Origin: Streptomyces panaciradicis
GTDB taxonomy: Bacteria; Actinomycetota; Actinomycetes; Streptomycetales; Streptomycetaceae
DNA length: 64,000 nucleotides
Reading direction: 5' to 3'
Assembly (NCBI RefSeq): GCF_023516615.1
Contig: NZ_JAMGBF010000037.1
Coordinates: 1-64,000, forward strand
Shown here: positions 55,950-64,000 of the stretch, piece by piece
How the letters are laid out: every line of letters begins with the position of its first letter
Numbering within the stretch: the stretch's first letter is position 1
Notes under the pieces: model-generated
The model's database searches: none
The model's input: only the letters and a program-made list of their open reading frames with translations
Told to the model about the DNA's origin: nothing
Made by a program: the position numbers and the translations under genes

Positions 55950-56672
55950 ATGTCCGTCTTCACCGTCTTCGCCCGGCTCGTCGAAGACCTCGCCGACCTG
56001 CTCCAGCCGCTGTTCGGCGCCACCGCGGCCGCGGCCGCGATCGTCCTGTTCACCGCGCTCGTACGACTCCTCGTCCACCCCCTGTCCCGGGCCGCCGCCC
56101 GCGGCCAGAAGGCCCGCACCGCGCTCCAGCCGAAGATCGCCGAACTGCGCCGCAAGCACGTGAAGGACCCGCAGAGGCTCCAGCAGGCGGTGCTGGAGCT
56201 GCACGCCGAGGAGAAGGTGTCACCGCTGTCCGGATGTCTGCCCGGGCTGCTGCAACTGCCCGCGTTCTTCCTGCTCTACCACCTGTTCTCCAGCACGAGC
56301 ATCGGCGGTGGGGCCAACTCCCTGCTGGACCATCAGCTGTTCGCCGCGCCGCTCGGCGGCCGGTTCGCCGACGCGCTCGGCGGCGGGCTGCTGGACGGGG
56401 CCGGGCTCGTGTACCTCGCGCTGTTCGCGCTCGTCGCCGCCGTCGCCGCCTTCAACTACCGGCGCACCAGGCGGACGATGGCCACGGCCGCCGCGCTCGC
56501 GCCGGCGGACGGCGGGCAGCAGGTGCCGGGACTCGGCGCGATGAACAAGGTGATGCCGTTCATGTCCTTCTTCACCCTCTTCACCGTCGCCGTGGTGCCG
56601 CTCGCCGCCGCCCTGTACGTGATCACCAGCACCACCTGGAGCGCCGTCGAGCGGGCCGTGCTCTACCCCTGA
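55950..56672 (+). CDS. YidC/Oxa1 family membrane insertase paralogue
   Basis: A 240-aa membrane protein with five hydrophobic segments. The core is LVRLLVHPLSRAAARGQKARTALQPKIAELRRKHVKDPQRL, with the hydrophilic-groove helix containing the conserved Arg. SGCLPGLLQLPAFFLLYHLF and MNKVMPFMSFFTLFTVAVVPLAAALYV are the family helices. It is shorter than the housekeeping YidC, which sits with rnpA/rpmH elsewhere, so this is a second copy, perhaps for special substrates. Confidence 0.9.
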   Translation: MSVFTVFARLVEDLADLLQPLFGATAAAAAIVLFTALVRLLVHPLSRAAARGQKARTALQPKIAELRRKHVKDPQRLQQAVLELHAEEKVSPLSGCLPGLLQLPAFFLLYHLFSSTSIGGGANSLLDHQLFAAPLGGRFADALGGGLLDGAGLVYLALFALVAAVAAFNYRRTRRTMATAAALAPADGGQQVPGLGAMNKVMPFMSFFTLFTVAVVPLAAALYVITSTTWSAVERAVLYP

Positions 56673-56800
56673 GCCGGCCGGCGGGCGGTCCAGTCCGTGA
56701 ACCGGGTATTGCGGACCGGACGCCGACCTTGGACGATCGACCAGTCATCCGATGGCTGCACCCGTCGGAGGACCGCCCGCGATCGAGGGAGATTGTCACC

Positions 56801-57658
56801 ATGAAGCTGCTGCGAGTCGGTACGGCCGGAGCGGAGAAGCCCGCGCTGCTGGACGCCGAGGGGACCCTGCGGGACCTGTCCGGCGTCGTCGACGACATCG
56901 ACGGCGCGCTGCTCGCCGACGACGCGGCGCTCGGCAGGGTCCGCGCCGCCGCCGAGTCCGGTGAGCTGCCCGCACTGGACCCGGCCGGGCTGCGCACCGG
57001 GCCGCCGCTCGCCCGGATCGGCAAGATCGTGTGCATCGGCCTGAACTACCACGACCACGCCCGGGAGACCGGGGCCGAGCCGCCCACCGAGCCCGTGATC
57101 TTCTTCAAGGCCGCGGACACGGTGGTCGGGCCGCACGACACGGTGCTCGTGCCGCGCGGTTCGGTGAAGACCGACTGGGAGGTCGAACTGGCCGTCGTCA
57201 TCGGGCGCACGGCCCGGTACGTGGAGTCGGCCGAGGCCGCGCTCGGCCATGTCGCCGGGTACGCGGTCGCCCACGACGTCTCCGAGCGGGAGTTCCAGAT
57301 CGAGCGGGGCGGCACCTGGGACAAGGGCAAGAACTGCGAGACGTTCAATCCGCTGGGCCCCTGGCTGGTGACGGCGGACGAGGTCGCCGACCCGCAGAAC
57401 CTGTCGCTCAAGCTGTGGGTCAACGGGGAGCTGAAGCAGGACGGCACCACGGCCGAGCAGATCTTCCCAGTCGCCGAAGTCGTGCGCTACGTCAGCCAGT
57501 TCATGACCCTGTACCCCGGCGACGTCATCAACACCGGCACCCCGGCGGGCGTCGCGCTCGGACAGCCCGAGCCCAAGCCCTTCCTGCGAGCGGGCGACGT
57601 CGTCGAGCTCGAGATCGAGGGCCTGGGCCGGCAGCGCCAGGAACTGAAGGACGCGTAG
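56801..57658 (+). CDS. Fumarylacetoacetate hydrolase family protein
   Basis: A 285-aa enzyme. The small N-terminal domain is followed by the FAH core: IGKIVCIGLNYHDHARETG, PVIFFKAADTVVGP and DWEVELAVVIG carry the metal Glu/Asp ligands, and DVINTGTPAGVALG is the typical C-terminal motif. The family hydrolyses or decarboxylates acylpyruvates and related diketo acids; the specific substrate is not indicated by neighbours. It stands alone downstream of yidC2. Confidence 0.9.
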   Translation: MKLLRVGTAGAEKPALLDAEGTLRDLSGVVDDIDGALLADDAALGRVRAAAESGELPALDPAGLRTGPPLARIGKIVCIGLNYHDHARETGAEPPTEPVIFFKAADTVVGPHDTVLVPRGSVKTDWEVELAVVIGRTARYVESAEAALGHVAGYAVAHDVSEREFQIERGGTWDKGKNCETFNPLGPWLVTADEVADPQNLSLKLWVNGELKQDGTTAEQIFPVAEVVRYVSQFMTLYPGDVINTGTPAGVALGQPEPKPFLRAGDVVELEIEGLGRQRQELKDA

Positions 57659-57753
57659 CGGCTTCGCCGGGAGAGGCGGGGGGAACTGCGGCGGCTTGCC
57701 GGCCGCGGGCCGGGTGGCGGCCGGCCGTGCGGTTCCCCGTGCCCCCGGCGGAC

Positions 57754-58260
57754 TCAGTCCTCGCGCAGGAACTCCTCCAGCGCCTCCACCACGAACCGGT
57801 GGTCCTGCAGCTGCGGCAGCCCGCTCACCGTCACCGCGCCGATGACCCCGACGCCCTCGACGGTGATCGGGAAGGAGCCGCCGTGCGCCGCGTACCGGTC
57901 GGGGTCGAGGCGGGAGGAGTCCTCGAAGGTCGTGCCCTTGGCCCGGAACCGGGCGCCCACCAGGTAGGAGGCCTCGCCGTAGCGCTCGACGACCCGGCGC
58001 TTGCGGGCGATCCAGGCGTCGTTGTCGGGGGCCGAGCCGGGCAGCGCCGCGTGGAAGAGCTGCTGGCCGGCCCGGTGGATGTCGATGGCGACGGGGGCCT
58101 GGCGCTCCCGGGCCAGCTCGACGAGCAGCGAGCCCAGCGCCCAGGCGTCCTCGTACGTGAACCGGCGGAAGACCAGGCGCCGTTGCTGCGCCTGGAGCTC
58201 CTCCAGGGACGGGGTGATCTCCGGGTGGAACTTCGGGGTCAGCTCGGTGTTGTGCGTCAC
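57754..58260 (-). CDS. Heme-degrading domain protein, UPF0303/HbpS-like
   Basis: A 168-aa protein starting at GTG. LEELQAQQRRLVFRRFTYEDAWALGSLLVELARERQAPVAIDIHRAGQQLFHAALPGSAPDNDAWIARKRRVV is the DUF336/UPF0303 signature. Members bind heme or act in degrading small metabolites; the exact role is unclear. The start overlaps the Gfo/Idh gene stop (GTGA), so they are translated together and probably share a catabolic pathway. Confidence 0.85.
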   Translation of the reverse strand: MTHNTELTPKFHPEITPSLEELQAQQRRLVFRRFTYEDAWALGSLLVELARERQAPVAIDIHRAGQQLFHAALPGSAPDNDAWIARKRRVVERYGEASYLVGARFRAKGTTFEDSSRLDPDRYAAHGGSFPITVEGVGVIGAVTVSGLPQLQDHRFVVEALEEFLRED

Positions 58261-59333
58261 AGCTTCACCGCCACTCCGTCGCGGGCCGAACGGCGGGCCG
58301 CCTCGAGCACATCGAGGGCCGCGGCCGCCTCGTCGGCGGTCACCGGGTTGGCGCCGTCGTCGTCGAGGGCCCTGGTCACGGCCGCATAGTACGCGGGATA
58401 GTCGCCGGCAAGGGTCGGTACGGGCGTGCCGCCGCCGGTCGCCGGAGACTCCCCGGCACCGAGCGTGCCCCACGCCGACTCCGGCTCCCGTCCCCAGTCC
58501 GGACCCGGGCGCTCGCCCTCCCGCAGCGCCGCCTCCTGCGGGTCGAGCCCGTACTTCACATAGCCCGCCTTCGAGCCCAGCACCCGGAAGCGCGGGCCGA
58601 GTTGGGCGGCCGTGGCGGAGACGTAGAGGTGGGAGCGGACGCCGTTCGCGTGCGTGAGGGCGATGAAGGTGTCGTCGTCGGCCTCGGCGCCGGGGCGGCG
58701 GACGTCCGACTCGGCGTAGACCTGGGTGGCGGGGCCGAACAGGGTCAGCGCCTGGTCGACGACATGGCTGCCGAGGTCGTAGAGGAGACCTCCGATCTCT
58801 GCCGGGTCGCCGGACTCGCGCCAGCCGCCCTTCGGCTGCGGCCGCCACCGCTCGAACCGTGACTCGAAGCGCCATACGTCGCCCAACTCGCCCTCGGCGA
58901 GCAGCCGCTGGAGGGTGAGGAAGTCGTTGTCCCAGCGGCGGTTCTGGAAGACGGACAGCAGTAGGCCGCGGTCCTCGGCCAGAGCGGCGAGCTCGCGCGC
59001 CTCGGCGGCGGTGCCGGCGACCGGCTTGTCGACGACGACCGGGAGACCGGCCTTCAGGGCGGTGGTGGCGAGCGGGACGTGCGTCCGGTTCGGGGAGGCG
59101 ACGACGATCAGGTCCAGCTCGGCGGCGCGTGCGAACAGCTCGTCCGCGGTGGCGGCCACCCGCACGCCCGGGTGCTCGGCGCGGGCCTGCTCCTGCCGCT
59201 CCGGGTTCGAGGTGACCACCGTGTCGAGGACCAGGCCCTCGGTGGCCGCGATCAGCGGGGCGTGGAAGACGGAACCCGCGAGCCCGTAGCCGATGAGGCC
59301 GACGCGGCGGGGAGAGGCTGTCGTACCAGTCAT
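58257..59333 (-). CDS. Gfo/Idh/MocA family oxidoreductase
   Basis: A 358-aa NAD(P)-dependent dehydrogenase. The Rossmann start is RVGLIGYGLAGSVFHAPLI; ASPNRTHVPLATTALKAGLPVVVDKPVAGT is the conserved cofactor/catalytic Lys loop; DLGSHVVDQAL carries the catalytic His. Substrates are usually sugars or inositols. It is divergent from a ROK regulator across a 27-bp palindrome, implying control by a sugar-responsive repressor. Confidence 0.9.
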   Translation of the reverse strand: MTGTTASPRRVGLIGYGLAGSVFHAPLIAATEGLVLDTVVTSNPERQEQARAEHPGVRVAATADELFARAAELDLIVVASPNRTHVPLATTALKAGLPVVVDKPVAGTAAEARELAALAEDRGLLLSVFQNRRWDNDFLTLQRLLAEGELGDVWRFESRFERWRPQPKGGWRESGDPAEIGGLLYDLGSHVVDQALTLFGPATQVYAESDVRRPGAEADDDTFIALTHANGVRSHLYVSATAAQLGPRFRVLGSKAGYVKYGLDPQEAALREGERPGPDWGREPESAWGTLGAGESPATGGGTPVPTLAGDYPAYYAAVTRALDDDGANPVTADEAAAALDVLEAARRSARDGVAVKL

Positions 59334-59339
59334 GCCCTC

Positions 59340-59366
59340 CACTTTCGCAACGCTGTTGCCAAAGTG
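59340..59366. promoter_or_regulatory. Palindromic operator between the oxidoreductase and ROK genes
   Basis: CACTTTCGCAAC and GTTGCCAAAGTG form a near-perfect inverted repeat with a 3-bp centre. It lies seven bp from the oxidoreductase start and 25 bp from the ROK start. The TTTCGCAACnnnGTTGC core is of the kind bound by ROK repressors. Confidence 0.75.
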
Positions 59367-59390
59367 CAAGCGCCGGGGACAATCGAGGGC

Positions 59391-60449
59391 GTGAACCTTC
59401 TCGCCCTGCGCAGCCACAACACCGCACTCGTCCTCGACCTGCTGCGCACCGCGGGCCCGGACGGCATCAGCCGGCTGGAGCTCGCCGAGCGCACCGCGCT
59501 GACCCCGCAGGCCGTCAGCAAGATCACCGCCCGGCTGCGGGACGCCGGCCTCGCGACGGAGGCGGGCCGCCGGGCGTCGACGGGCGGCAAGCCGCGGACC
59601 GTACTGCGCCTGGTGCCGGAGGCGGGGCACGCGGTCGGCGTGCACCTGGACCGCGACGAACTGCGCGCGGTCCGGGTCGACCTCACGGGGGCCGTGGTGG
59701 CCGAGCGGCGCGTGCCGGTGGATCTCGGGGTGGGCGCGGACGCCGTGGTGCGGACCGTGGCGCGCGAGGCGCGGGGGCTGATGGGGGACGGGCCGTCCGG
59801 CGACGGGCTGGGGGTGGGGATCGCCCTGCCCGGGCCCCTCGACCACACCCACGGCGTCCTGCACCGTGTCACCGGCTTCCCCGAGTGGGACGGCTTCCCG
59901 TTGCGGGACGCGCTGGAGCGGCGGCTCGGCGTGCCGGTCGTCGTCGACAAGGACACCAACGCGGCGGCGCTGGGGCTGGCGGTGGCGGGCGAGGCCGGTT
60001 CCTTCGCCTACCTGCACCTCGGTACGGGGCTCGGGGCGGGGCTCGTCATCGGCGGGACCGTGCACCGCGGCGCCCGGACCGGGGCGGGGGAGTTCGGGCA
60101 CCAGGTCGTGCAGCTCGACGGGCCGCCGTGCGGCTGCGGCGACCGGGGCTGCGTCGAGGCGCTGTGCCTGGACGCCGTGGCGCGCGGCGACCTGGCCGGG
60201 GCCGCGCGGGTGCTCGGCGTCGGTGCCGGCAACCTCGTCGCCCTGCTCGACGTCGACCTCGTCCTGCTCGGCGGCCGCACCGTCGCCGCCGCGGCGGAGG
60301 AGTTCGTACGGGGCGTGGCCGCCGTACTCGACGACCGTGCCCGGCGTGCGGGCGAGGAGGCCGTACCCGTGCGGGTCGCCCGCGGCGGGGTCGCCGAAGG
60401 CGCCGCGCAGCTGGTACTGGGACCGGTGTTCGGGCGCACCGACGGCTGA
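59391..60449 (+). CDS. ROK family transcriptional regulator
   Basis: A 352-aa repressor of the NagC/XylR type. A winged helix (LRTAGPDGISRLELAERTALTPQAVSKITARL) precedes a sugar-kinase-like domain with VGIALPGPLDHTHG, VVVDKDTNAAALG and the zinc motif CGCGDRGCVE. The sugar-kinase catalytic Asp position is occupied (DKDTN), but a DNA-binding domain indicates regulation. It probably controls the divergent oxidoreductase and heme-degrading-domain genes in response to a sugar. The GTG start at 59391 is adopted. Confidence 0.9.
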   Translation: MNLLALRSHNTALVLDLLRTAGPDGISRLELAERTALTPQAVSKITARLRDAGLATEAGRRASTGGKPRTVLRLVPEAGHAVGVHLDRDELRAVRVDLTGAVVAERRVPVDLGVGADAVVRTVAREARGLMGDGPSGDGLGVGIALPGPLDHTHGVLHRVTGFPEWDGFPLRDALERRLGVPVVVDKDTNAAALGLAVAGEAGSFAYLHLGTGLGAGLVIGGTVHRGARTGAGEFGHQVVQLDGPPCGCGDRGCVEALCLDAVARGDLAGAARVLGVGAGNLVALLDVDLVLLGGRTVAAAAEEFVRGVAAVLDDRARRAGEEAVPVRVARGGVAEGAAQLVLGPVFGRTDG

Positions 60450-60541
60450 CGCACCGGCGTGCGCCGATCGGGGGGACCCGCCCGGGCCGTACGGAGCGTC
60501 GGCCACGGTCGCCCCCATCGCACCGACATGCTCATGTGCTT

Positions 60542-61339
60542 ATGCGATTGTGTACGCCCCTGTCCCTCTGCCTGGCGGCAGCCGCCCTCCTCTCCTCGGC
60601 GTCTTCCGCCTCCGCCGCTCCCACCCCTGCCGCTCCCACCTGTGCGAGCGGTCCGGGCTTCCCCCTCACCACCCGTATCCACGACGCCCCCGACACCTAT
60701 GAGGCCGGCGGCGGATACGGCACCTGGTCCCTGGACCTGACCAACACCACCACCCGGACCTGCACGGCCGTGCACCCGGTCGTCGTACTCGTCGACGACG
60801 ACCGGACCCTGAAGCCCTCCCAGGCCCGCCTGGAGTTCTCCGACGGCGCGCGCTCCCACCCCGTCCGCTTCCAGGCCACCGACGAGGCGGAACTCGTCGG
60901 CGCCTTCGACGACGGCTTCCCCGGCTTCACCGTCGGCCCCCGCCGGACCGTCACCGTCACGGTCCGGCTCGCGCTGACCTCCGACGCCGAGGCCGACGAG
61001 ATCACGGCGAACGCCGCCTTGGTGCAGCGCCACGACGACGACGGCGACTGGATCGGCCAGTCCAACGACTACCGCTTCCGCGTCCGGCACGACCCGCCCA
61101 CCGAGCCCGGCACCGCCACCAGTACGGCCACCGGCACCGGCACCGGCACCGGCACGGGTACCGGGACCGACACCGGTACGGCTCCTCCCGTCCGCAGCCG
61201 CGACGACCTCCCCTTCGCCGACGAACTCGCCAGCACGGGCATCGCCACCCCCCGTACCGCCCTCGCCGCCACCGCCGTCCTCCTCCTCGCCGTCGGCGGG
61301 GCGCTCCTGCTGGCCCGCCGCTCGCGAGCGCGCCGGTGA
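60542..61339 (+). CDS. LAxTG-anchored surface protein
   Basis: A 265-aa precursor with signal peptide (MRLCTPLSLCLAAAALLSSASSASA). A beta-rich domain follows (about 35-185), then a spacer of repeated TG pairs. A sorting signal follows: LASTG at 229-233, a hydrophobic helix and an RRSRARR tail. LAxTG is the class E sortase recognition form, and two sortase genes lie in the window. The ATG at 60542 or GTG at 60536 may be the start. Ligand unknown. Confidence 0.85.
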   Translation: MRLCTPLSLCLAAAALLSSASSASAAPTPAAPTCASGPGFPLTTRIHDAPDTYEAGGGYGTWSLDLTNTTTRTCTAVHPVVVLVDDDRTLKPSQARLEFSDGARSHPVRFQATDEAELVGAFDDGFPGFTVGPRRTVTVTVRLALTSDAEADEITANAALVQRHDDDGDWIGQSNDYRFRVRHDPPTEPGTATSTATGTGTGTGTGTGTDTGTAPPVRSRDDLPFADELASTGIATPRTALAATAVLLLAVGGALLLARRSRARR

Positions 61340-61424
61340 GACGCCCATTCCCGCAAGATCCGACCTCTGTCTAGGCTGGACGCACGCAGCACCGCGTCCA
61401 TGCGTACGGCAGGAGAACCCGCAC

Positions 61425-62204
61425 ATGGCAGAACGCAGGCCCATCGAGTCCTGGCTCACCGACATGGACGGTGTGCTCATCCACGAGGGTGTGCCGATCC
61501 CCGGCGCGGACGCCTTCCTGAAGAAGCTGCGCGAGTCCGGGCGGCCCTTCCTGGTCCTGACCAACAACTCCATCTACACCCCGCGCGACCTGCACGCCCG
61601 CCTGCGGCGCATGGGCCTGGACGTGCCGATCGAGTCCATCTGGACCTCGGCGCTGGCCACCGCCCAGTTCCTGGACGACCAGCGGCCGGGCGGCTCGGCG
61701 TACGTCATCGGCGAGGCGGGCCTGACCACCGCCCTGCACGACATCGGGTACATCCTCACCGACCACGAGCCCGACTACGTCGTCCTCGGCGAGACCCGCA
61801 CGTACTCCTTCGAGGCCATGACCCAGGCGGTACGGCTCATCCGCAACGGCGCCCGTTTCATCGCCACCAACCCCGACGAGACCGGCCCCTCCCACGAGGG
61901 CCCGCTCCCGGCGACCGGCGCCGTGGCCGCGCTGATCACCAAGGCGACCGGCAAGAAGCCGTACTTCGCGGGCAAGCCCAACCCGCTGATGATGCGCACC
62001 GGCCTCAACGCGATCGGCGCGCACTCCGAGACCAGCGCGATGATCGGCGACCGCATGGACACCGACGTGCTCGCCGGGATGGAGGCGGGGATGCAGACGT
62101 TCCTGGTCCTCACCGGGCTGACCGGGCCGGGACAGATCGAGGACTTCCCCTACCGGCCGTCCCACGTCGTCGACTCGATCGCGGACCTGGTCGACCTGAT
62201 CTGA
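61425..62204 (+). CDS. HAD superfamily hydrolase, subclass IIA (NagD-like)
   Basis: A 259-aa phosphatase. Motif I SWLTDMDGVLIHEG (nucleophile Asp), motif II LVLTNNS, motif III Lys in FAGKPNPLMM and motif IV IGDRMDTDVLAGMEAG are all intact. NagD-type enzymes hydrolyse nucleotide or sugar phosphates; the natural substrate is uncertain. GGAG precedes the ATG at 61411-61414. It stands alone on its strand. Confidence 0.93.
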   Translation: MAERRPIESWLTDMDGVLIHEGVPIPGADAFLKKLRESGRPFLVLTNNSIYTPRDLHARLRRMGLDVPIESIWTSALATAQFLDDQRPGGSAYVIGEAGLTTALHDIGYILTDHEPDYVVLGETRTYSFEAMTQAVRLIRNGARFIATNPDETGPSHEGPLPATGAVAALITKATGKKPYFAGKPNPLMMRTGLNAIGAHSETSAMIGDRMDTDVLAGMEAGMQTFLVLTGLTGPGQIEDFPYRPSHVVDSIADLVDLI

Positions 62205-62307
62205 CGGCGAGGTCCGACAGTGCCGCCCGACGGTGCTGAAACCTTTCTGAACCCGTTTGGAGCAGTCCCGGCCCGCTGAGCGTGCGGGGCCGGGGCCTCC
62301 GGGGGAG

Positions 62308-62325
62308 CCTCCAGATATCTGGAGG
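62308..62325 (+). promoter_or_regulatory. Perfect 18-bp palindrome covering the ribosome site of the next gene
   Basis: CCTCCAGAT/ATCTGGAGG. The right arm ends in GGAGG, the ribosome-binding site 7 bp from the ATG at 62333. The site is therefore paired in any RNA hairpin formed by the palindrome, or else the palindrome is a protein operator. Confidence 0.65.
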
Positions 62326-62332
62326 TTTCACG

Positions 62333-62869
62333 ATGGGCTCACTACGCCTCACTCTCTGTGCAGGACTCCTGGGTGCCTGCGCCCTCACCCCGGCGGCGCA
62401 CGCGGCGGACGGAGGAGGCGGCACCGTCTCGGTGACCCCCTCGTCCCCGGCCGCCGGCGCCGACATCGGCCTTCGGGTCACCGGGTGCACCGGGAGGACG
62501 GCCACCGCGGTCTCCACGGCGTTCGTCGCGGACGCGCGCCTCGCGGACGCCGCCGACGGCACCCTGGCCGGGGAGACCCGCGTCCGCTCCTCGGCCGGGC
62601 CCGGCACCTACGACGTGCGGGTCCACTGCGCCGAAGCCGAGGTCAAGGGCACGATCACGGTCGTGGCGCGGGGGACGCGGCCCTCCCCGCCGGCCTCGCC
62701 CGTCGCCCCGGTCGACGCGGGCGGCGGCGGTACGGCCCACTTCGCCACCGTCGACACCCGCACCACCGGCCCCGGCACGGCGCACGCGGTCACCGGACTG
62801 ATCCTCGCCGGAGTCGCCGCGACCACCGTGGCCGTCCTGGGCGCCCGCAGGCGCCGCGAGACGGAGTGA
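62333..62869 (+). CDS. Secreted protein with C-terminal membrane anchor, unknown function
   Basis: A 178-aa precursor. Signal peptide MGSLRLTLCAGLLGACALTPAAHA, then an Ig-like beta domain (VSVTPSSPAAGADIGLRVTGC...YDVRVHCAEAEVKGTITVVA) with a likely disulfide. A Pro/Gly linker precedes a C-terminal helix (VTGLILAGVAATTVAVLG) and RRRRE tail. No clear LPxTG is seen, but the gene lies 203 bp ahead of a class F sortase, its usual partner in Streptomyces. Translation may be controlled by the palindrome over its ribosome site. Confidence 0.78.
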   Translation: MGSLRLTLCAGLLGACALTPAAHAADGGGGTVSVTPSSPAAGADIGLRVTGCTGRTATAVSTAFVADARLADAADGTLAGETRVRSSAGPGTYDVRVHCAEAEVKGTITVVARGTRPSPPASPVAPVDAGGGGTAHFATVDTRTTGPGTAHAVTGLILAGVAATTVAVLGARRRRETE

Positions 62870-63072
62870 GCGGACCGTGCCCACACCCGCACCCGCAGCG
62901 GCCCTCGCCGGCGCACATGCCGTCGGCACCGTCCCGCCCCTCGCCCGCCTTCCGCTTGCACCGGCCGACCCCGCCGGACCGCATCCGGACAGTGCCGCGC
63001 CGCCGGTTCCCCCGACGGCGCCGGCCCGCCCTCCCCGCTCCCAGCCGCCCCCGCCGACGGAACGTCCCGCCC

Positions 63073-63762
63073 ATGCGTGACGACTTCTCCGACTGCCCGT
63101 TCGACCGGCGGCGGTCCGGTGGGTCCGGTCGGCTGGTGACCGGTGTCGCCTGGGCCGTGCTGCTGCTCGGCCTGTGGCTGTGGGGGCGGGACCTGACCGA
63201 GGTGCGGCCGGAGACGTCCGGCCCGGCCACCGGTGACATGGCGGCGGGCCTGCGGCCGCCGGAGGCGGAACTGCCCCCGGCCGCACGGCCGTTGGCCAAA
63301 GCGCTGCCGCTGCGCCTGGACATCCCCGACCTCGGCGTCCAGGCGCCGGTGGTGCGGCGGGGGCTGGACCGGCGGGGAGCGATCGAACCGCCGCCGTTCG
63401 ACCAGGCGGGCGTGGTCGGGTGGTACGCGGCGGGCGTCGAGCCGGGGGCCCCGGGAGCCGCCCTCATGGTGGGGCACGTCGACACCGAGACCCGGCCCGC
63501 CGTCTTCTACAAGCTCAGCACCCTCACACCGGGCCGGACCGTCCGCGTCGTCCGCGCCGACGGCCGCGTCGCCGAGTTCACCGTCGACGACGTCCGGGTC
63601 CTCAGCCGCGACCGCTTCGACGCCCGGCAGGCCTACGGCGTCCACCGGCCCGGCCGCGCCGAACTGCGCCTGATCACCTGCGGCGGCACCTTCGACGCGG
63701 CCCGCCGCAGCTACACGGCGAACGTGGTCGTGTCGGCGTACCTCACCGCAACCGGCGTGTGA
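63073..63762 (+). CDS. Class F sortase
   Basis: A 229-aa membrane-anchored transpeptidase. A single N-terminal helix (VTGVAWAVLLLGLWLWG) leads to a catalytic barrel with His135 in LMVGHVDTETRP, Cys203 in LRLITCGGTFD and Arg212 in ARRSYTANVVV. Class F sortases are typical of actinobacteria; their substrates are poorly known. The adjacent membrane-anchored secreted protein gene is the likely partner. Confidence 0.9.
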   Translation: MRDDFSDCPFDRRRSGGSGRLVTGVAWAVLLLGLWLWGRDLTEVRPETSGPATGDMAAGLRPPEAELPPAARPLAKALPLRLDIPDLGVQAPVVRRGLDRRGAIEPPPFDQAGVVGWYAAGVEPGAPGAALMVGHVDTETRPAVFYKLSTLTPGRTVRVVRADGRVAEFTVDDVRVLSRDRFDARQAYGVHRPGRAELRLITCGGTFDAARRSYTANVVVSAYLTATGV

Positions 63763-63967
63763 GACGCGCGGGCACCTGGCCCGGTCGACGGCCCGCTCCC
63801 CCCGAAGCCGCCGACCGGGCTGGTCCTCGACCGCGGGCGCACGGGCTGCGGGAGTAACCCGGCGACCGGCGCGGGAGGTACGGGAGGTCCGGCAGAAACC
63901 GACTGGCCGGGGACTGGGGCCATGTGGGACCACCCTAGAACGAATGAGCGCCGGAGCCTAGAGGGAT

Positions 63968-64000
63968 ATGACGCCAGGTTCCGCTCCGGTGGCTCTGCGT
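63968..64000 (+). CDS. Start of a gene cut by the window end
   Basis: ATG at 63968 behind GAGGG opens a frame MTPGSAPVALR that continues to the last base. Too short to identify; the frame is open and the ribosome site is reasonable. Confidence 0.4.
   Translation, partial: MTPGSAPVALR

Overview
The window is high-GC actinobacterial chromosome, almost certainly Streptomyces. The signs are GTG/ATG starts behind purine-rich ribosome sites, strong third-position G/C bias, DasR-type dre boxes, a WhiJ-like regulator trio, class E/F sortases and a Mec-CysO-CysM cluster. From memory, the gene order from about 5.8 to 34 kb (pncA, pncB, clpS, mec-cysO-cysM, nagE2/nagE1/nagF, rph, rdgB, tRNA-Leu, bcp, PBP) matches the S. 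coelicolor chromosome around SCO29xx. Most of the window is therefore core or lineage-typical sequence.

0-9 kb: two RDD membrane proteins, a secreted M6 metalloprotease, a block of 168-bp tandem repeats, the NAD salvage genes pncA and pncB, and clpS with a DUF2017 gene. 9-20 kb: an amino-acid permease; a cysteine-biosynthesis cluster using a protein-bound sulfide carrier (mec, a 33-aa cysteine leader peptide missed by length-based gene calling, cysO, cysM); a membrane-anchored MazF-like protein; an MBL-fold hydrolase; the N-acetylglucosamine PTS (two EIIC genes and a divergent EIIB) with dre operators; rph, rdgB, tRNA-Leu(UAG) and bcp.

20-35 kb: a GroES-like protein, a bifunctional penicillin-binding protein, a three-gene ABC-2 exporter, DUF1707, SGNH hydrolase, DUF445, an MFS carrier and Hsp20/DUF2267. 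At 33.4-34.4 kb a deletion appears to have removed the facing 5' ends of a divergent hydrolase/MarR pair. 35.5-37.5 kb is a WhiJ/DUF397/HATPase regulator set.

37.7-48.0 kb is the accessory part: a one-strand defence/restriction island. In transcription order it encodes a Vsr endonuclease, a Z1 (SF2 helicase-like) ATPase, a DUF4420 PD-(D/E)XK nuclease, a MutL/MORC-type GHKL ATPase, an unrecognised 298-aa protein, a fusion of a DUF6339-like domain to a cytosine-methyltransferase fold whose catalytic Cys is replaced by Arg, and a complete C5 cytosine methyltransferase. The last six are translationally coupled or nearly so. The set resembles the MutL/Z1/DUF4420 class of restriction-linked systems (Mza-like), but has no AIPR gene in view and has the extra pseudo-methyltransferase and orphan protein. 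It is the best candidate for an incompletely described system here.

48.5-64 kb returns to ordinary Streptomyces content: a SEC-C protein, MFS exporters, a GH30 glycosidase, an HxlR regulator with a divergent exporter, a YidC paralogue, FAH hydrolase, a Gfo/Idh oxidoreductase with a divergent ROK regulator, an LAxTG surface protein, a HAD phosphatase, and two sortases. Several intergenic palindromes here look like operators or RNA hairpins and are listed.
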